Below are positions 46,410 to 59,562 of a DNA stretch of 64,000 nt, piece after piece. Position 1 is the stretch's first letter, and every line of letters starts with the position of its first letter. The notes under the pieces were generated by a model that made no database searches, was not told where the DNA came from, and worked only from the letters and a program-made list of their open reading frames with translations. The translations under genes and the position numbers were made by a program. The stretch covers positions 124,001-188,000 of the forward strand of contig MU401467.1 of assembly GCA_022579005.1 (NCBI GenBank), in the 5' to 3' direction. Source of the DNA: Poronia punctata (Eukaryota > Ascomycota > Sordariomycetes > Xylariales > Xylariaceae).

Positions 46410-47612
46410 TCAGAATTTCCGCACAAACAGACGACTGAATTTCCCAGCGAACCGTTTTTGTTCTGCTTCCGGCGCTGTACTCAGTCTGTAGTCTGTGTCG
46501 GGGTGAAGCTCGAACTTATTGGCAAGCCCCGTTGTGTCGAAGTCGAAAAGGTTCATTGCGACTTGGTAATCGTCCAGCATGCGACCTGTGGAATCGGTGT
46601 AGAACGGAAGCCAGCGTGCGGGTCCTCCGGTTTCTATTAAAGGAGGACCAGGAACGGTGACCCAAGTTGGCCCACATCTCACTCTGCTCCATACCGGGCT
46701 GGTTGCTGGACGGTTATGGCGCCCCTCGATTACGCAGCTGTATGCTTCGTATATCATGGCCACAGGTCGGGCATACTCGCTGATAATGGGCAGGACGGAC
46801 TCGTGATCTGCTATACTGAAGCAAATCAACATAGTCTGATCATCGATCTTCCGAAAATGCTCTTGCTTTCCGTGCGATGGGTTGAGCACGGTGAATCCAA
46901 GCGTCTTGAGGACTGCTTCGTGCGCTGCGTCATACCTCCAGTCGGCCGCAAAGAGTTCGACCGTATGACCGACCATGTGTCTGATATACTTGGTCATGCT
47001 TAGCACAGCTAGATGCTGGGCAAGACACAGAGAATTAACCCGCATCTTTTCTTTCGGGCTGAGCCTTCCTGCCATCTCGGACAAGCCGATGCAAACAATC
47101 TTGTTAATCCGCGCGTTGTTTGGGATACTGTCGATAATGCGGTCTAGAAGCCCGTCCCTGCCATCCTTGGTCCATATGGTCTGCGCAGTTCGTAATACGT
47201 CTCTTAACTCATCCACAGCCACAAGCGAGGTAATTCTTGCTTTGCCTTGAGGTATAACTCTCTTCGTATACTTCATCACTCTGCCTGAGACGTCAGCCGG
47301 CAGCTAGGAAGCGGTAGCGGGGACTCGGGGGAGGTGGTCCTACTCGTCTGCTCTGGTGAGCTCTTCGCGACTCATCGCCGGTAGGCAGTGTCGGGATCTA
47401 TTGATCTCTTCTACGAGACAGGCTTTACGGAAGCAGTTGTAAGGGGGTTGCCAGTCTCTTGGAGCGCGGCGGAAAGTGAAGGCATCGGCGAGCCTCATGA
47501 TCAAAGACATCTTAGCATCTCTCTGTCCTGGATCCCTATCTCGGAGTATTCTTTTCTCCTCTGGTGTAAACATCTTCCCTAAGGGGTCGGCATACGGGCT
47601 CAGCTGAGACAT
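46410..47612 (-). CDS. SRR1-like domain protein
   Basis: Exons 47612-47344 and 47280-46410 with a 63-nt intron give 379 aa. The central domain matches SRR1-like proteins: NKIVCIGLSEM, HLAVLSMTKYIRHMVGHTVE, EAVLKTLGFTVLNPSHGKQEH and DDQTMLICFSIADHESVLPII, including the conserved later-strand pattern of the family. SRR1 influences light and clock signalling in plants, and the yeast relative Ber1 affects microtubule-related phenotypes; the biochemical activity is unknown. The N-terminal 90 residues are not conserved in a way I recognise. Cytoplasmic, with no signal peptide or membrane helix. Confidence 0.82.
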
Positions 47613-50600
47613 CGTTAGCGTTCTGGCTTGGCCGTGACACTGACTACCACGGGAACATTAAGGACTAGTTATCTCTCCGGGGCCGTCCACGGGACTATGG
47701 ATGGGAGGCGGAAATTGGTACCGCGGTGGGAATAAAGTCACGGACGCTCAGGTATATTTCACCCAAGCAGGATATATGGTCTTGCGATACCCTCTAATCT
47801 CCGACTCGTTTTCTTTGTTGCCCCTCACAGGTCGTACGTTGTTGTATCATGGTTTCCGACTTCCAGGCGCCGCCGCCCCGCCACTTCCCGTTTCCTTTCG
47901 TCTCCCTTTATCCTTTATTTTGTGATATTTGTTGTATTCCGGCCTGACATCTTCACGCTTCGTCGAAATTAGGAAGGGTCAAATGTATGGTTGCGCCGGA
48001 GGCTTAGCGCGCATGCTACCTTAAGTTATAGTCCAAGAACCGTTTCTGGGATACACCGCTACTTACAGCTACTTGGACTAATCTGTCTTGTTAGGCTCGG
48101 AGATGCTACCCCGGATTCCTCGAAATAAGCAAACCATAATACATGTCGAACCTGCAGCGACTAGAAGATGCAGGACAGGCAGATCCCCTGAGAAGCGCAG
48201 ATGGTCACATACCTGCTACATATGCACTCCAGTCCACAAGCATTCGGGGATTTCAGCCAGTCGTGTCCAAGTACGATGACGTTCTAGCTCCGACCACCTT
48301 TCCTACCTAGGCAAACCAACTTTCTTCTTGCAATGGGAATGTGACCCGTTGACGAATACCGGGCACCACCCAAAGACACGTTAAGATGTACGTGGCCCCT
48401 GAAAATGTCAAGCCAAGAGCGATACTTGCAGCTGTACGCGGCAGTTGTCTGGCCACCCCTCGCATCTGCGAACACCGACCGGAATGCACAGTCGCTGATG
48501 AGTCTAGCCGGGTCTGTCTCAGGGCAGCATATTATGCTTTGCACACTGTTACAGGTTATAATGAACAACATATGAACGATGAGGAGGTCAACATTGGGAC
48601 AAAAGCGGGGACTACCGGTTGGTATATTCCAACCTTACATGAACACATAGGCTGGCATAAGTCGAGCATATCGGAGACTGCAAATCCCGTTGTCGTACCA
48701 CCTTGTAGGGTGCTTTGACGGCTCCCCGTATGTCCGTCTCATACGACTATGCAAGTACCTCGAACGTCCTAGCATGCTAACCTTGGATCTATACACTGCA
48801 AGGCATGATATGAGCATGGTGCTGTGCGGCAGCGGCACATGTGGCATATGCCTCGATAGGTGTGACTACCTAATTTGGTGGACTCGCACATCTGTGATAG
48901 GGCCGAAGATCTGAACAGCGTGTTCAACAATGGCTGGCTCAATCTGATGGATCGAGCTACGAATTGCTCCTAAATCCTATAGAGAACACCGTTACTGACC
49001 TGATGACCTAAGCTTAGGTATCTAAATCTTGCCCATTCGGATTACCGAATTTGTTTTCCCGTGGCATCCGGTAAAGATTCCTGAAGCGCACTAAGGGCAA
49101 GGTCATAATCAGGAACAGCCGAAAGTGGCCGTATCAATAGAATGCTACCCAAGTACAGCCGATAACGAAACATATTATACTACCATCCTCTCGCTTGCTA
49201 ATGGACCGAAGCGGCCGGAAGTGCCCATGTATGGTAGCATGGAGATTCCTTTGCGTCGAAAGAAGACTCTTATCGATCACGCATTATTTAATGGCTGGCC
49301 ATTGATAACTTTCGGCTCCGTTCTATTCTTTCCTGTCTGTATCACATGTGACGACTTTTTCCCATTAGGCATGAATGGATCTATGATCGTTGCCCCTTAC
49401 GCACCGAGACACGCGTGGAAGAATTATTCGATTAGGTATACTTATCTCTCTCGCTATGCTTCAGGGATGCCTTGTGTTTTGCAGGTGCCCATTTGGTACG
49501 TGTTCCTGATGAGGTGGGTATATGTTGCCGCATAGTCCTGACTTCGTCGTCCGTGGTTGCGAACGAGGCGTCTGTTACAAATGTCGATATTGGAATGATG
49601 CAAACCGTGCCCTCCTAGCTCTCCTTTTCCCTCGAAAACTGCAAAGACGAAAGAGGAAAAGTAGAAACAAAACTTGCAAATTCCTTTTAGAAACCCGGAT
49701 AGCTTTCCTTTTCTTCACTTCCGGACATTCATGATCCTCGAATGCTGTGTTTAGGTCTCTTAAAATAGTTCTTCCGGGAACACGTAGATTGATCATACAT
49801 ATAAGTAGAGGTCCCATCACAAATCATGTGCCCCAATAACCCCGGAATTACATGACGCCGAGGAAGCTCCAAAACATGGGCCATTACCGGCCGGCCATGG
49901 AAGACCGACCCCACAGAGTGATTAGGGAGATCTACTGCTACCGTGTGGCGTCTAGTCTAGTCTAGTCCTGTTCAATGTATGTGCGAGTGGCTTTCTGTAT
50001 GCTTATAGTATTGTAATGAAAAGGGGGGGGGGGGGCTTCTTAAGACCCGGCGTCATAAGGACCGCTATCTATCTCCCTACTTGCTCTCTTATCATTTTAT
50101 GCTTCTGGCGATTAGGAACGGTAGACCGATTTTTTTTTTTAAAAAAATCCGCGTCGTAAACAGAACTGAAGTTTCTACAACCGCGTTGATGCAAGGGATT
50201 TCCCATCTAAGGAGTGGTGGGAACTGCCTCGTCTTTTATAATACCTACGTAAGAAGCAACTGTTACGTGGAGGTGTAGGCATCAGACTCTGTGGGAATAT
50301 CGATCGAGTCTGTCTTGGGTATATTTTTTTGCGGATTTTCCCCATGCCGATGAGAGGAAATACCTACCTAGTAGGAAAGAGCGTCAGAGCCTCCCCGTGT
50401 GGATCGATGTACGTGATGACCTTGCCCCCCCGTTGCAGGTTTCTCAACGTCCTACGCTGTACGAGTACGAGGGTAGGTATCCCGTATATGTAGGAGGAAT
50501 CCAACTCCACCAACCGTTACCGACCATCCTACCATCTTCGGATTTTAGCCGCCGCCCCTAGACATGACCCATCGTGCACGACATGGCGCGCAAAGATCCG

Positions 50601-51098
50601 CAATCTCGATTTCTGGGGCTGGGACTGCTATGATGGCTGGTGGATGAGATGGCGAGCCCGGGTCGCATTTTCCCCTGAGGGCTGGAAGGTAGAGGTTGAA
50701 CGGTTCACACCAGCTCTGTGATACTATTATTATCCTGTTGAGTGATCTATATTTGCCAGAAGGTTATAAACCTAGCTCTTAATGATATCAAGGCGGACGG
50801 AGGGTTAACCGGCCCGGTTGAGTAGCATAGCTTTATATTTCATCTTGTCCCAAGATAGGGCACTAGGAGAGATTTGATACATTCCTAGGTACCTTAGGTA
50901 TGCTGATATCAAATTTTTAACGCTGGTAATCTGTCGATGGAGGGGCATTTCACAATATTCTGCCGCTTTAACCCCCACCGTACCAATTCGTTGAAAGGTC
51001 TCTATGAACTTATAACAATAAATCGGAGCCTTTCGACTTTCCCTCTGCCGGATCTCGTAGCCCAGGGGAAAAGTTCAGAGACGAGAAAGAACCCTCTC
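47613..51098. other. Long gene-free stretch
   Basis: 3.5 kb in which all open frames are short and lack family motifs. It contains a 13-nt poly-G tract (50023-50035) and many TAGGTA motifs. A long non-coding transcript or degraded repeats cannot be excluded. Confidence 0.5.
50023..50035. repeat. Poly-G tract, 13 nt
   Basis: An uninterrupted G run in the 47.6-51.1 kb gene-free stretch. Confidence 0.9.
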
Positions 51099-51817
51099 TC
51101 AAAGTAGAATCTCTCCCATGTTCTCGCCCTCGAATCCCAGTGTCGCTAATTTCTTCAGCCTATTCTTCTCCTTGATCTTCTCGGCAGCCTTCTGCTCTTT
51201 CGAGAGCTTCTCAACGAAATCGTAATCGGCTCTCTCGTAGCCCGGCGGTGGGTCGTCGTCCTTGTCGAGGTCGATCTCGCCCAGCAGCAGCACGTTCTCA
51301 CCTCTTACGAGGAAGATTCCGTGTAGTTTATCGGCGAAGAGGCCTCTGGGCGCCGGGCTGTTGGGCTCGGAAATGGTGGCAAAGATGCGCTCGACGGTCG
51401 ACTGGAGGACTAGATTGGCTAAACAGAGAAAGAAAAGATTCTTTTTGTTAGCCACCGTGAAAATAATAATGAGGAATAGATGCCAGTTAACGACAAAACG
51501 ACATTAAACGTACCGAATTGATCCCAGCTCCGAAGTATTCCTATCAACTTCCTACCGTCACGGAGGACGAGCAGAAGTTTCTCTAGAAGACGTCGCGGTC
51601 AACCATACATTCCCTCATGCACAGTGTCCCCATTGCTGGCCGTCTTACTATCAGTGAGGTCCAACAGCTGGGCGGCGGTGGTGAACATCTGCGGCGGCAG
51701 CTGCTGGGGCTGTGGTGGTGGTGGGGGTGGGGGCCCCTGGGGGTTCATTGGCGGCATCATCATCATGCCTCCGGGCGGAGGCGGCGGCGGGGGTTCGTGG
51801 ATGTAGTAGTTGTCCAT
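51099..51817 (-). CDS. LSM1: Sm-like protein LSm1 with proline-rich N-terminus
   Basis: Exons 51817-51649, 51582-51514 and 51418-51099 give 185 aa. Lsm1 is the subunit that distinguishes the cytoplasmic Lsm1-7 ring, which binds 3' ends of deadenylated mRNA and promotes decapping in P-bodies. Sm1 motif: [26 protein letters not shown] (seen across introns 1 and 2). Sm2 motif: IFLVRGENVLLLGEI. The C-terminal helix region is DYDFVEKLSKEQKAAEKIKEK. The first 44 residues are an added segment of Pro, Met and Gln (two runs of seven prolines), longer and more proline-rich than in yeast. Confidence 0.94.
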
Positions 51818-54617
51818 GGTCTTCTCATTTGGTCCGTGTCAACTTGTCAATGGTCTTGGGGATACACCAATCGTCCATGAGAAGCACGTCTGGAAAAAAG
51901 AGGGGTTGCGCTTCGAAGCTTTAGAGTGAAAAGTGATAGGTCCGATGCCTTAACATGGGGGAACCGGGGGCGTTCTCAGTCAACAACGTGTTGGAAGGGG
52001 GTCGAGACTTGTGACACGACTACCTGTGATATTGTTGCAGCAAGAGACTGATGTCACGTTGAATAATAATAAGGCAGGTACAAAGCAAAGGCCCTGTCCT
52101 GTTTATCGCCTACCTAGGGATGGATCTGTTCGCCCTGTCGTCTCAGAAGAGTGCCGTAATCAAGGCGCTAACCTTGTTTGGTCAAACGTCAGGTTATAGA
52201 CACCTCTGGCGTGGAAGTAGCCAAACCACTAAGTTACCTGGAATAAGCAGGGTAGGGACTACGTCTTCTAGCAATTGGAACTTCAAACAAGACATACAAA
52301 ATAGCAGAACGGATCTACACTATTGAATTTCGACTGATAGTTTGTCGTTTGCGTCTATGTCATTTCGACTGCATTCCTCGACTTGACCAAGAGGAGACAG
52401 ATATAGAATCGAATTAAATAGACATTTCCTTGCCATCGTCTACGGCTCGACTCTCCCCTCCCTCGCCTGTAGTTCTCCTATGCAGCTGAAAGAGCAAGGG
52501 GGAAGCAAATAATAATAAAAGGGGCGCGTTCTTCCTACATTACAAAACTCGTCGGCTCACATGGGTTGGACTCTGGTACCAGTTATCATGCCTTGTCCTC
52601 CCGTGCTCTGGTGAGGATAGCAACTGTTTCAGCCAACTACTCTACCCTATCATCATCAAGACAAGCACCATACGCCTCAACTGCAACGGTAACAACTTTG
52701 CCTTATATCGGCCTACTCAATTCTTTAGGTCTTGCAGAGAACCATGTGAACCTATTCACCTTGAGGCTATCAGCTTCGAGTGTTATTTCTCCGATATTTG
52801 CCTATCTCTCGGCTGAAAACCTCATGTCTGCCGTGATTCACATACTTGGCCCGCTGGTAAGGGGGCCGGCTTTGTGTGGTTTTGTTCCAGGCATGCTGAT
52901 CAAGAGATCTAGGTTAGGGACAAACGCTGAGCTGTTACCGCTCCCCCATGTTGCTTTTTGTTGATTAGCATAAAATTCTAAGAGAGAATCCTCGCATCAC
53001 GACTGTCTCCTCGCCCCCTGTCAACCCTCGACTCGGTATCAAGGACTCTGACAAAGTAAGTCTATGCAATTTCTTGCTCTCTTTCTCTCTTAAACAAGGA
53101 ACCTGACATTCTCCAACTCCATATCAACTTCTACTGTTGCCATCATCACAACAGTACCGATTATTGGCACGGCCATCCTAACAGCCGTTTCGACTTACGT
53201 AGTCTTGCGTTTGCGCCCGACGGAGGGACACACTGGGAAATAATCCCCTTACCGCCCGCCCGCGACTGCCTTCCAAGTCCATGTTTCACAACCACCTATA
53301 AACTTCCGAGTATAAGAACCCAAAAGCGTAGAATACGATATCGGTTCAGACAAAGTAAAAGAATCAGGCCCATCTCCTAAAACAGATAGATCATCGTCCA
53401 GCGGCAGCCTTTTTGCCTTTCCGGCTTCAGAAAGATAAACGGCATCGGGAAGCGCGACCGCCGTCCGGCTTATCCGAGTAGGCAGTGAAAAGGGGCAAGA
53501 CAAGACAGACAACCTCTCCAACCAACTGTGTGAAATCGCACGTGCTTTCTCCAGTAGACGCAGCATCATCGAAACAGATAATCGAATCGGCAGGGAGGAC
53601 GTAGATAGGTAGAAGTGAATAATCTACGCTCACCTAGGTAGCTCAATATTAGATCCAGGTTACCCTACGGTATTTTTTCCAGGCTGTGTGCCAATTCTAT
53701 GTGTTTCTGGCATGAAGACAGCGACATGGACGATTGGCCTTGTCACATCATACTGTGGGTTATATATCCTTAAGTAGATCCTGTTAAATGGCGTTTGGTT
53801 ATAGTAAAAGAGCCCTGGGTATCTACTTTAAATATACATGTCACAGACATATGTTCTACAGAGACACACGAGCATCAGCCCCTATCTACCTTATGTATTG
53901 CGGCTTGTTTTTTGTTGTATAATAGCACACCTATGCACTTATACAACAGAAAAGAGAAGCTCCTAGGGTACTTACTGCTCAGCCCTGTGAACATTGCTCA
54001 GGACCCGGGTGTTTTTTTTTTGGTTAGTAGTTGGTTTGACCGGTACAATGCCTCCGCACGTGGTTAGTGTCAATTCCAATTAATCATCAAAGACCAACTA
54101 TAAACTGCCGTGCTTCCCATTGATCGATAATGGGATCTCATTCCACGTGTTTGCATCTCTCATTAATGTGCCGTAGAGCTTTTTAATCCAGGGCATCATC
54201 ACCCAGGTGCCTTTGGATTCTAGAAGAATGACTTGCCCACAACGCCCCGGTGTAATGCAGATGTACATGCGTCATTTTCCCCCCGGGGAGAAAAATAAAC
54301 AGAGAAGTTAAGAAACATGCCCCTCCCCCACGCCTCTTATCTGGCACGTGCTGTCAGCCTGCATGGTTTGTGCTCCCCTCACGTCTAAAGACAAGGGGAA
54401 CCTCCCACAAGACGTCGACACGGCCAAGAGAAAGTGTACCGAATATAAGGCACCGAGAACTCCGTAACGCAGATCTATGCAATTAATCATCCATGCCGAG
54501 CCTTTGGGCACTATCCACCAAACTCGGCGTGGTATGTTTTTGACGTCCTGTATGCCAGTTGTAAAAACCACTCCATGCATCCCCATCTGAGCAGGTTTTG
54601 CTCCATGTTGAGATAGT
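51818..54617. other. Gene-free stretch with doubtful ORFs
   Basis: 2.8 kb. Plus-strand frame 52566-52964 and minus-strand frame 53249-53569 show no domain. A hydrophobic run near 53130-53240 (plus) could be a transmembrane segment of an unrecognised gene, but the model could not be closed. No gene is called. Confidence 0.45.
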
Positions 54618-55243
54618 TTACATCCGACGAATGGAAGAGGACTCCAGGGCCTGGAGAAGCTCGGGCCGGTTTGAAAGGGCAACCTTTGCTTGGGAATACG
54701 TGAACCACTGTCGCTCTCTCTTGTGCTTCTCGGGCCAGTCGGCCTCCTCTCGCAGCACAGTGGCCTCATAGAAGCGGTACAAGGCCTGTGGCGCTTCCTT
54801 GGATACGTTCTTGGGAGGCCGCAAATCCAGGATCTCGCCCAGGTCATAGTCGACCCGGATAGTAATGCCGGCTTCTTCCCAGGCCTCACGCTCGGCAGCC
54901 TCCTTGCACTCCTCGTCTGACTCCCATCCTCCTTTGGGTAACACCCAGCCTTTCCGCCGGGTTGACTGAATCAAGAGGACATACATTCTGTCCTCTGTCA
55001 GTGGCACAACCCCAGCAACAAGCCGCTCGCCTTTTGAGTTATAGCCTGCCAACCTAGCATTAGTCCCTGATCCCCTACACTGTAGGCGGTATTTCAAATA
55101 CAGCCCCTGAACACAAGAATGCAAATGCAGCCTAAACGAACTTGGTAAGGGTGCCAAAGGGCCGTTCCAGGGGACAACTTACGCTGTTTGTTTCTTCCGG
55201 TGCGGGACTCCATGGACCGGTTGTTGTTGGGTTCAGACGCCAT
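54618..55243 (-). CDS. Nudix hydrolase, diphosphoinositol polyphosphate phosphohydrolase (DDP1/Aps1 type)
   Basis: Exons 55243-55183 and 55045-54618 with a 137-nt intron give 162 aa. Choosing the acceptor GGCAG at the intron end joins GRNKQR to YNSKGERLVAGVVPL, the form seen in fungal homologues. The full Nudix box is present: GGWESDEECKEAAEREAWEEAG, with the REWEE-type metal-binding glutamates. KGWVLPKGGW precedes it, as in DIPP enzymes. Substrates in the family are diphosphoinositol phosphates and diadenosine polyphosphates such as Ap5A and Ap6A; DDP1 also cleaves polyphosphate. Cytosolic or nuclear. The substrate preference here is inferred from the family. Confidence 0.92.
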
Positions 55244-58200
55244 CTTTAACCTTGAACTTCCAGAATAGCTTGGGAACCTTGAAGAACAACGTCGGAAAAA
55301 AGGATGCTCAAAGGACCGATATCACCGAAGAAGATTCAGATGTCAAGACAGTAGGAAAGCTCCAGTCGATGTAGTTTCCGACCAGAGTAAGCTGGAAAGA
55401 AGTGGGCTTCACGGTATCATATTCAACTGCATGGCGGGATTGACAGATGAGTGAACGCGTAAGCAGGTTTTGGTATGCCGTGTCTCGGCGACGGGCCCGA
55501 GAGGTTGCTGGAAGGATACGCGCAGAGCTCAAGAGCGGAAAGGAGACGCGGCGCCGGGGTAACCGGACCAGGCAACAGGCGGATTTGGGGGGATGATACC
55601 CTTTTAATTTCGATGCTCTTGATGGTACCAATGTACCCGGAAGCCCATAAAAAAATATCCCGGGATTGCGCAAGCAGTGGTGCAAGGCCAAGTAGTATCG
55701 GAGGATCGCCTGCAAAAGAAGAATGGGGATGGGGTTGGTTGGTCCGGAGTCCACCCAGTTGAACTTGCAGGGTGTGCAAGTGGTCTCAAGTGGTTTTTTT
55801 TTTCTCTCTAGGTACTGTAGGTACGTATACTCGTAGGTAAAGCAGGTAGGTAGTCAAAGTCTAGCCGGAACTTTGCAATTCTGGCACTGGTGCCACAGAC
55901 CACTATTATGGAACAGTTAAAAATACGTATTCCCTTTAGCGAAGTTAAAACAGTGCGCGCTAAAGGAAAAAAGTTTACAATGGAATAGGATAATGACAAT
56001 GGGCAAAACAAACAACCAGGATACTTAAACAGCCACCAACCAAATTCATAAAATGGGATAGCTGCCAGGAGTGAAATTTGCAACAGAGAATTTCAAGATT
56101 TGCCCAATGTAAGTGAAGGGGAAAGGGAGAGGATAATTGTACTAGGTATTCTGGCCAGGCCATCAACCAACATGCAAAATGTTGATGTGATACAATTTGC
56201 GCCATAACCGTAAAATTAGACAGTTATATGAGAAATAAAAACAGGACACGGAAAAAAGCAGGGGGGGGGGGGGTCCCTCTCATACAGGGCAGTATCTGAT
56301 TTTGCCTTGGACCTACCCAATATAACCTAACCTTAGAAAGGTAACTCACAAGGAGGCGGCGATTGGGAAGCTGACCCGAGGTAGGATTTGTGAGTGCACG
56401 CAGGCGAACGTGGTTGTTGCGTTGTGTTTGTTAAAAGCGTGTTATGTAGGCCTTTGGGTATGGCAGCGACTACTAGTCACACCAGCAAGTTGTAGTATTG
56501 TTGTCGCAGGGAATCTTGATTCTTGTGGGGTGGGGGTATATGATATATTGGCGTGTAATGAGGCGTGCAGCGTCACCTTGTACACAAAATAAGTAAGTGA
56601 GCAATGCCTTTGCAGTCTGGTAAGACTAGGACATGCAGGCAAGCACAATGGGGACAGTAAAATAGGGGATATAAGGAACGGTCTGATCAAATCGGCAAAA
56701 AGATAGGCCTGGGTGACATCAAAAATAGAATGGGGGAACACAAAGGGTAAGGGAATTAATTGGTAGGAGCAGCAGCAATAACAAGCAAGCAGCATATAAA
56801 CAAGAGGCATTGAACGTTCTTGGTAACATTGAAACCACAATATCGGCCTTACCTTTGGCTGGCTATTGCGTTGAACAGAACTGCAACAGGAGCGGGCTTG
56901 GCAGCTTAAATTATGCTCATGACTAACAGTCTAACACAGATGTTATCCGATCACAAGTCCGATGGACAGGAGACAAGAGTATAAAAAAAATAGTGTTTGC
57001 AAACTGATGGCCGGCTGGTCGTGGGATAATTGGTGGTATAGCCAAGATCAGTCCAGTTAAGAGGGCTTTAATATTAAAAGGCACATATGGCTGTCTAACA
57101 TTTGCAGGATTTCATCAGATTTTTTAGCTTTGGCATATTGCAGGTTAGGCAATTGTGTCATAATTCAAAGTCTCATTAATAGGCCGGACAAGTGTACGGA
57201 AAGCCAAAGAACCTATCGGAGTTATTAATTGTTAGGTGCAGTTCGGCAGGGTTTGCAACTGAGAGATCACCAAAATAATATAAAGAAGGCCACCTTGACT
57301 ATCATTATAAGGTAGGTAGTACCTACCACACTGTATGCTACGAGTACGCGTACCTTATCTGGTGCCAAGGGGAAAAGAGACTCGCCCTTTTAAACGGTTT
57401 AAAGCCCCTCTTCCCGTCTACAGAGCCCCTCACCTTCTTTATCTGCTGGCTCTGAGTTGTCCACCAACTCGGTATTTGCTACTCAAAGGTACTTCCATTG
57501 GGCATGATTGTCAGGTGATTATTACTTCACTAGTTCTAGTGTGAACAGCGCATGCGGTGACATCCGACAGTTGTAGCACAATGCCCTGAGATAGGTCAGT
57601 CACGACTCACCTGCCCAATAGGTAGCTTTGGATACTGCAACCTTTGCTGTGCAACAGTAACATGTTTCATATTTCCCAAGCACCAGGAGCAAGTGTTGGT
57701 AAGTACTAAGTAATAAGTACATAGGTATTGCTGTCAGTCGAGTCCCGAGTACACGGCCTGGGACCATTTAGAGATATGGGAATATCAGATTCATTGCCCC
57801 TCCCATGGAATTATGCGAATTTGCTTCATGTGTCCCGCACATGGCTAGTACCTCTATGATGGGACGGACAAGCAAACAAGTTATCTTCATATACGTAACT
57901 AATCGAGGCAGCTTGTCTAGTTGACCGCTCCTTACCACAAGACACTGCAAAACAAGCTATGGCTCCTGTCTTTTTAGAAAAGGAGTGTCTGGGTAAATAC
58001 AAAAAAAGTTGCAATTAAGGAAGAACTTATGAAATAGCTACTCTGGCAGTATGTCTGCCTGTACGTATGTATATATACAGCGCATTACACACGTAGTCAC
58101 TAGAGTCCTAGGTTTAGACTAAAGTTATTGTCGATCAAATGCACGTCATTAGCTGCTGGTAGACTCCTTCTTTAATATCAGGGTAGCCTGGCACCCTGGG

Positions 58201-59562
58201 TAGGTACTGGGCCCCTAGATCTGGCAAAGAAGCCCAATCAAAGACCAACAAGTTGAGTGGGTGAAGATCTAACTGGAAAGTTTCCAGATTTGACCTTTTA
58301 TAACGCGCACGGTTCTTGGATCTGGTCTCACTTGGCATGGTAACGACCTACTGTCCTCACTACTCAGATGTACGAGTAGTAGGTATACCAGGCACGTGCC
58401 GTCAGGTTTCCCACGTAACTTTGTGGGCTACGTGCGAGTAGCTAGGTGTTCAAAATAAAAATAACCAGCTGCAAACACATAAACACCCAGGGTCTCTCCC
58501 TCTCTTCCTCTTCCCCCTTGCTGCCTCTCTTCCGACAACCTGGCGGTGTGTCTTGTGGGGCTACAAGGGGTTGGTGGGTAACAAACTCACCAGCTTAGTA
58601 ATAGGTGATATGCACGTGCTATATGTGCAAATACCAAGCACCTACACACACATACACGTAATGTGCTGCGTGTACGAGTAGTTTTCAGCTTTGCCTTGTC
58701 AGAGATGAAAGCTGCGGCAGTCCAGTATTACGTATAATACAAAGTAAGGGTTTCCATAACTGTGATAACCAATGAAGGATACTATATACTACTAGAAGGT
58801 TTATATCATCTGATAAGTATGCATGTATAGGGATTATACATACAAGAAGGAAATCTCTGTTGAACACCTCCAGCTCTCACGGGCATACAAGTTCTAGCAA
58901 GATTTTTTGGTCTCGGACTACTATAGGTCATATACATAGGCTTTATGTTCTCATACTTTGATACAGAAACTGTTATACTTATAACAAAGCCAGACTTTGT
59001 TGACAAATCGAATATACATAGCTACCTCCTAATGAGGTATACATGTTGACGAACACCCACGTCTCCATATTACCTACAAGATAGGTACGAGTACAGAGGT
59101 AATTGCTAGGGCGGTAGTTCTTGCCATTGTGGTTTGGCAGGCCTGTCTGTCCCCACGTGCCTTACCTGTACGTTTCCTACAATACCTACAGGCATATGTT
59201 GGCTCCAATATGTTCATTGGGCTTTTTAATCAAGTGCCACCGCCGATTTGCTTGTTTTTACCGTATGATTATTTGCGCTCACAACTGGGGCCGAGTATCA
59301 ATAATCTAGCCTCTGTTCAAATCACCTGCTCCCCATTCCAGTTACGGCTTCCTCCATCAGCCCCAGTGCAAATCGGCAAACCCACCGCCAGCTAGCTCAG
59401 AAGCCGCACCCGTCCGTCTGTCGTTCCGCATCTCACAAGCAAGAACCCCGCGCGTGCTGTAGATGAGGAGATCCCTACTATACCCACCAACGTGTTCGTA
59501 GTGCTTGGGGATTTTGACAAGACAAGAACAAGAGTCATCCTCTTGGTCACGAGACCGTCATC
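55244..59562. other. Longest gene-free stretch in the window
   Basis: 4.3 kb between the Nudix gene and ATE1, which are divergent, with no open frame that I can assign. It has a 13-nt poly-G tract (56261-56273), AT-rich segments and TACCTA/TAGGTA motifs. It may hold leaders, non-coding RNA or decayed repeats. Confidence 0.5.
56261..56273. repeat. Poly-G tract, 13 nt
   Basis: An uninterrupted G run in the 55.2-59.6 kb gene-free stretch. Confidence 0.9.

Noticed and set aside
48386..48718. 110-codon plus-strand ORF in the 47.6-51.1 kb gap
   Set aside because: No recognisable motif, overlaps open frames on the other strand, and no splice context.
52566..52964. 132-codon plus-strand ORF upstream of a hydrophobic stretch at 53130-53240
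   Set aside because: Two reading frames after the putative GTAAGT intron at 53056 look equally plausible and neither gives a known family, so no model could be defended.
53249..53569. 106-codon minus-strand ORF
   Set aside because: No domain and no upstream exon found.
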